A stretch of 64,000 nucleotides of DNA from Paulinella micropora. Its lineage: Eukaryota; Cercozoa; Imbricatea; Euglyphida; Paulinellidae. Position 1 is the stretch's first letter; the number at the start of each line of letters is the position of its first letter. The stretch spans positions 72,501 to 136,500 of the forward strand of contig WBZZ01002837.1 in assembly GCA_019918135.1 (NCBI GenBank), given 5' to 3'. Positions 62,561 to 64,000 of the stretch are shown in pieces. Position numbers and translations under genes: made by a program. The notes below the pieces were generated by a model that was given only the letters and a program-made list of their open reading frames with translations, did no database searches and was not told where the DNA came from.

Positions 62561-64000
62561 AAACATATACAGTGAAATTCTTCACTGCCGATCACCCTGA
62601 TTCAGAATCTACCATCGATCAAGTTTAAATTATTTTTAGTAGTTTTGACAAACGAAGCATTTGAAGTTGTATATAAAAAATCACCATCATTTCTTGTGGA
62701 AAAATTTCGGAAACTTTCAAGTTGTCAAAAAGACAGGTCGGGCCGTAATTCTTTTGCTGATTCAATGTGGTACAAAAATGGTTTGCAACCACGATCATGA
62801 TGATTATGATTAAAGAATCTCAGTGGTTTTTGCTTGTTATTTTCTTAGCTTTTGAACTATCGAACGTTATACAATGCATCTCGATATTAATAAATAATTT
62901 GATCTCAGCCACTGCTAGTGTTTGCTCAATCGCCACGGTGTGGCTCCTCAGGAGCAGTCACGGTACTGTGGTTCGGACATCCATGCGGGGGAAACAGACT
63001 CGGATCCGGAGAGGAAGCTCTCAACCGACAATACTACTATTTACCAATCTACCCCTATTAACTACGGCGGCCCGGTTCCCGCCGGTATAAGCTGAGACGG
63101 CATATGGGGGAGGGGGGATTGTAGGCGCAGATAGGTAAATATGCTAACTTTTCTTATATCACTGTACTATCACACAGTGATGTATACTGAGATCATCAAG
63201 TTGAGCTCTGTCTACTTGAAGTCAACTTGATGATATTATATGAGACTAGTTATCATCTACCAGTTGAGTTTCTATCTATACTTTGAGCCGGTTGAAAACG
63301 ATAATATTAAGACAAGACTGTAACCGGTACTACTTTTTGTGACGCATGATAATATTATCGTTAGGGCGGACAATCCGGAAAGTTGAATGGCTCTCTGTTT
63401 CCTTTTTGTTGCTTGGCTCTGATAGTCTCCTACATCAAGTTTCCCACCGTTCACCATACTGGTTTCCTCTCTTTTACAGAGGAGGAAGATTACTACCGGG
63501 TTATTCTCAGCCTGAGTGCTTGAATTGAGTGGATATAGACCCCGGCATACAAAATATAATATTTCAAGTTCTGATCTTAACAGACAAAACTTCACCGTGC
63601 TATTGATCTGGCATGACAAGGAACTTATGATTCGGCTTTTTGGGGGAACGGAAGGGAGAAAACTGAGGACAAGCCCAGGGGAGGTTGGAAGTTATCATGG
63701 AAAATGACGGGCTCGGAATGTGATGGATTTATATATGTCCACAACGAGACGGAATTGGAAAAAAAAAAAAAAAAAAAGTTGATGATAGATATAAGTGGTG
63801 GAGCCAGATTTTCAAGTGGAATGATATAATACATATTGGGGACAATAAACAAGGGCAGAATTGGGGGGATCATCATAGCCCAAAACTCCAAGTGGGAAGA
63901 CACGTATTTTGCGGAGGGCAACCTCTGGGATGGTTGTGACAAATATCATTCATGGCGTCCTTTTGGGTGCTTTTACTGACTTTTTACAATGAGTGGAACA
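62561..64000. other. AT-rich flank, non-coding, host-like
   Basis: About 1.4 kb at roughly 40% GC with no homopolymer G/C runs and no credible gene: the frames here are short and carry no motif. Two hairpins are present: ATCACTGT/ACAGTGAT at about 63,158-63,181 and ATCATCAAGTTGA/TCAACTTGATGAT at 63,192-63,234. A 19-base A run lies near 63,759. It resembles eukaryotic intergenic DNA. Confidence 0.7.
63158..63234. repeat. Two adjacent hairpins, possible MITE-like remnant
   Basis: An 8-bp inverted repeat around an 8-base loop, and, 11 bases on, a perfect 13-bp inverted repeat with a 17-base loop. A further AACTTGATGATATTAT-like AT stretch follows. No flanking duplication was identified. Confidence 0.5.

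Overview
The window looks like part of a large eukaryotic DNA virus, or such a virus integrated in a host chromosome. Up to about 62.53 kb it is GC-rich and gene-dense. Genes are apparently intronless, lie on both strands, and are separated by long poly-G/poly-C runs and GA or CA microsatellites. From about 62.53 kb to the end the DNA abruptly becomes AT-rich, has no credible gene, and carries small hairpins, like ordinary eukaryotic intergenic DNA. I read this as the right-hand edge of an endogenous giant-virus-like element; a chimeric assembly is the main alternative. I cannot name the family. Single-copy core histones are known from Medusavirus-type viruses, and histones are also reported in mirusviruses.

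0-14 kb: two broken minus-strand genes (one with a weak capsid-protease-like signature), a histone H3 gene, a RhoGEF-like gene, a small secreted-type protein, a histone H4 gene with long charged tails, a four-helix membrane protein, a CxxC protein and a coiled-coil protein, separated by low-complexity DNA. 14-19 kb: a C2H2 zinc-finger plus nuclease gene sits between two direct copies of another gene. Its finger array contains a small internal inversion. 19-28.1 kb: a GH88/GH105-type glycosidase with a C-terminal membrane anchor, a mucin-like BspA/DUF285 protein, an F-box/LRR gene, a possible Ulp1-like protease, a KYF-motif protein and a truncated pseudokinase.

28.7-38.9 kb: a RING protein, an unknown gene, an RNA polymerase D/RPB3-type subunit with a C-terminal tail resembling the RNA polymerase II CTD, a large unknown gene in two or three pieces, a decayed copy of the polymerase gene's 3' end, and an F-box/LRR gene. 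39-52.3 kb: a minisatellite, a QVASQFN-family protein, a ~1.6 kb imperfect palindrome carrying two divergent sister genes, two large unknown proteins (one with 22-residue tandem repeats), a Sel1-repeat protein, a membrane coiled-coil protein and a DUF1152 protein. 52.3-62.5 kb: two tandem F-box/LRR genes (the second decaying), a secreted EGF-like protein, an HNH nuclease, an intact SLIP-GC/dynamin-like GTPase, then GC-rich non-coding DNA to the junction.

Taken together the genes suggest virus-encoded chromatin (H3, H4) and transcription (D/RPB3 subunit), a ubiquitin-linked set (F-box/LRR, RING, possibly a Ulp1-like protease), surface or secreted proteins (glycosidase, DUF285, EGF-like), and mobile nucleases. 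Many genes carry a single frameshift, often at a homopolymer, and four carry in-frame stops. Sequencing error and post-integration decay cannot be told apart from the sequence alone.
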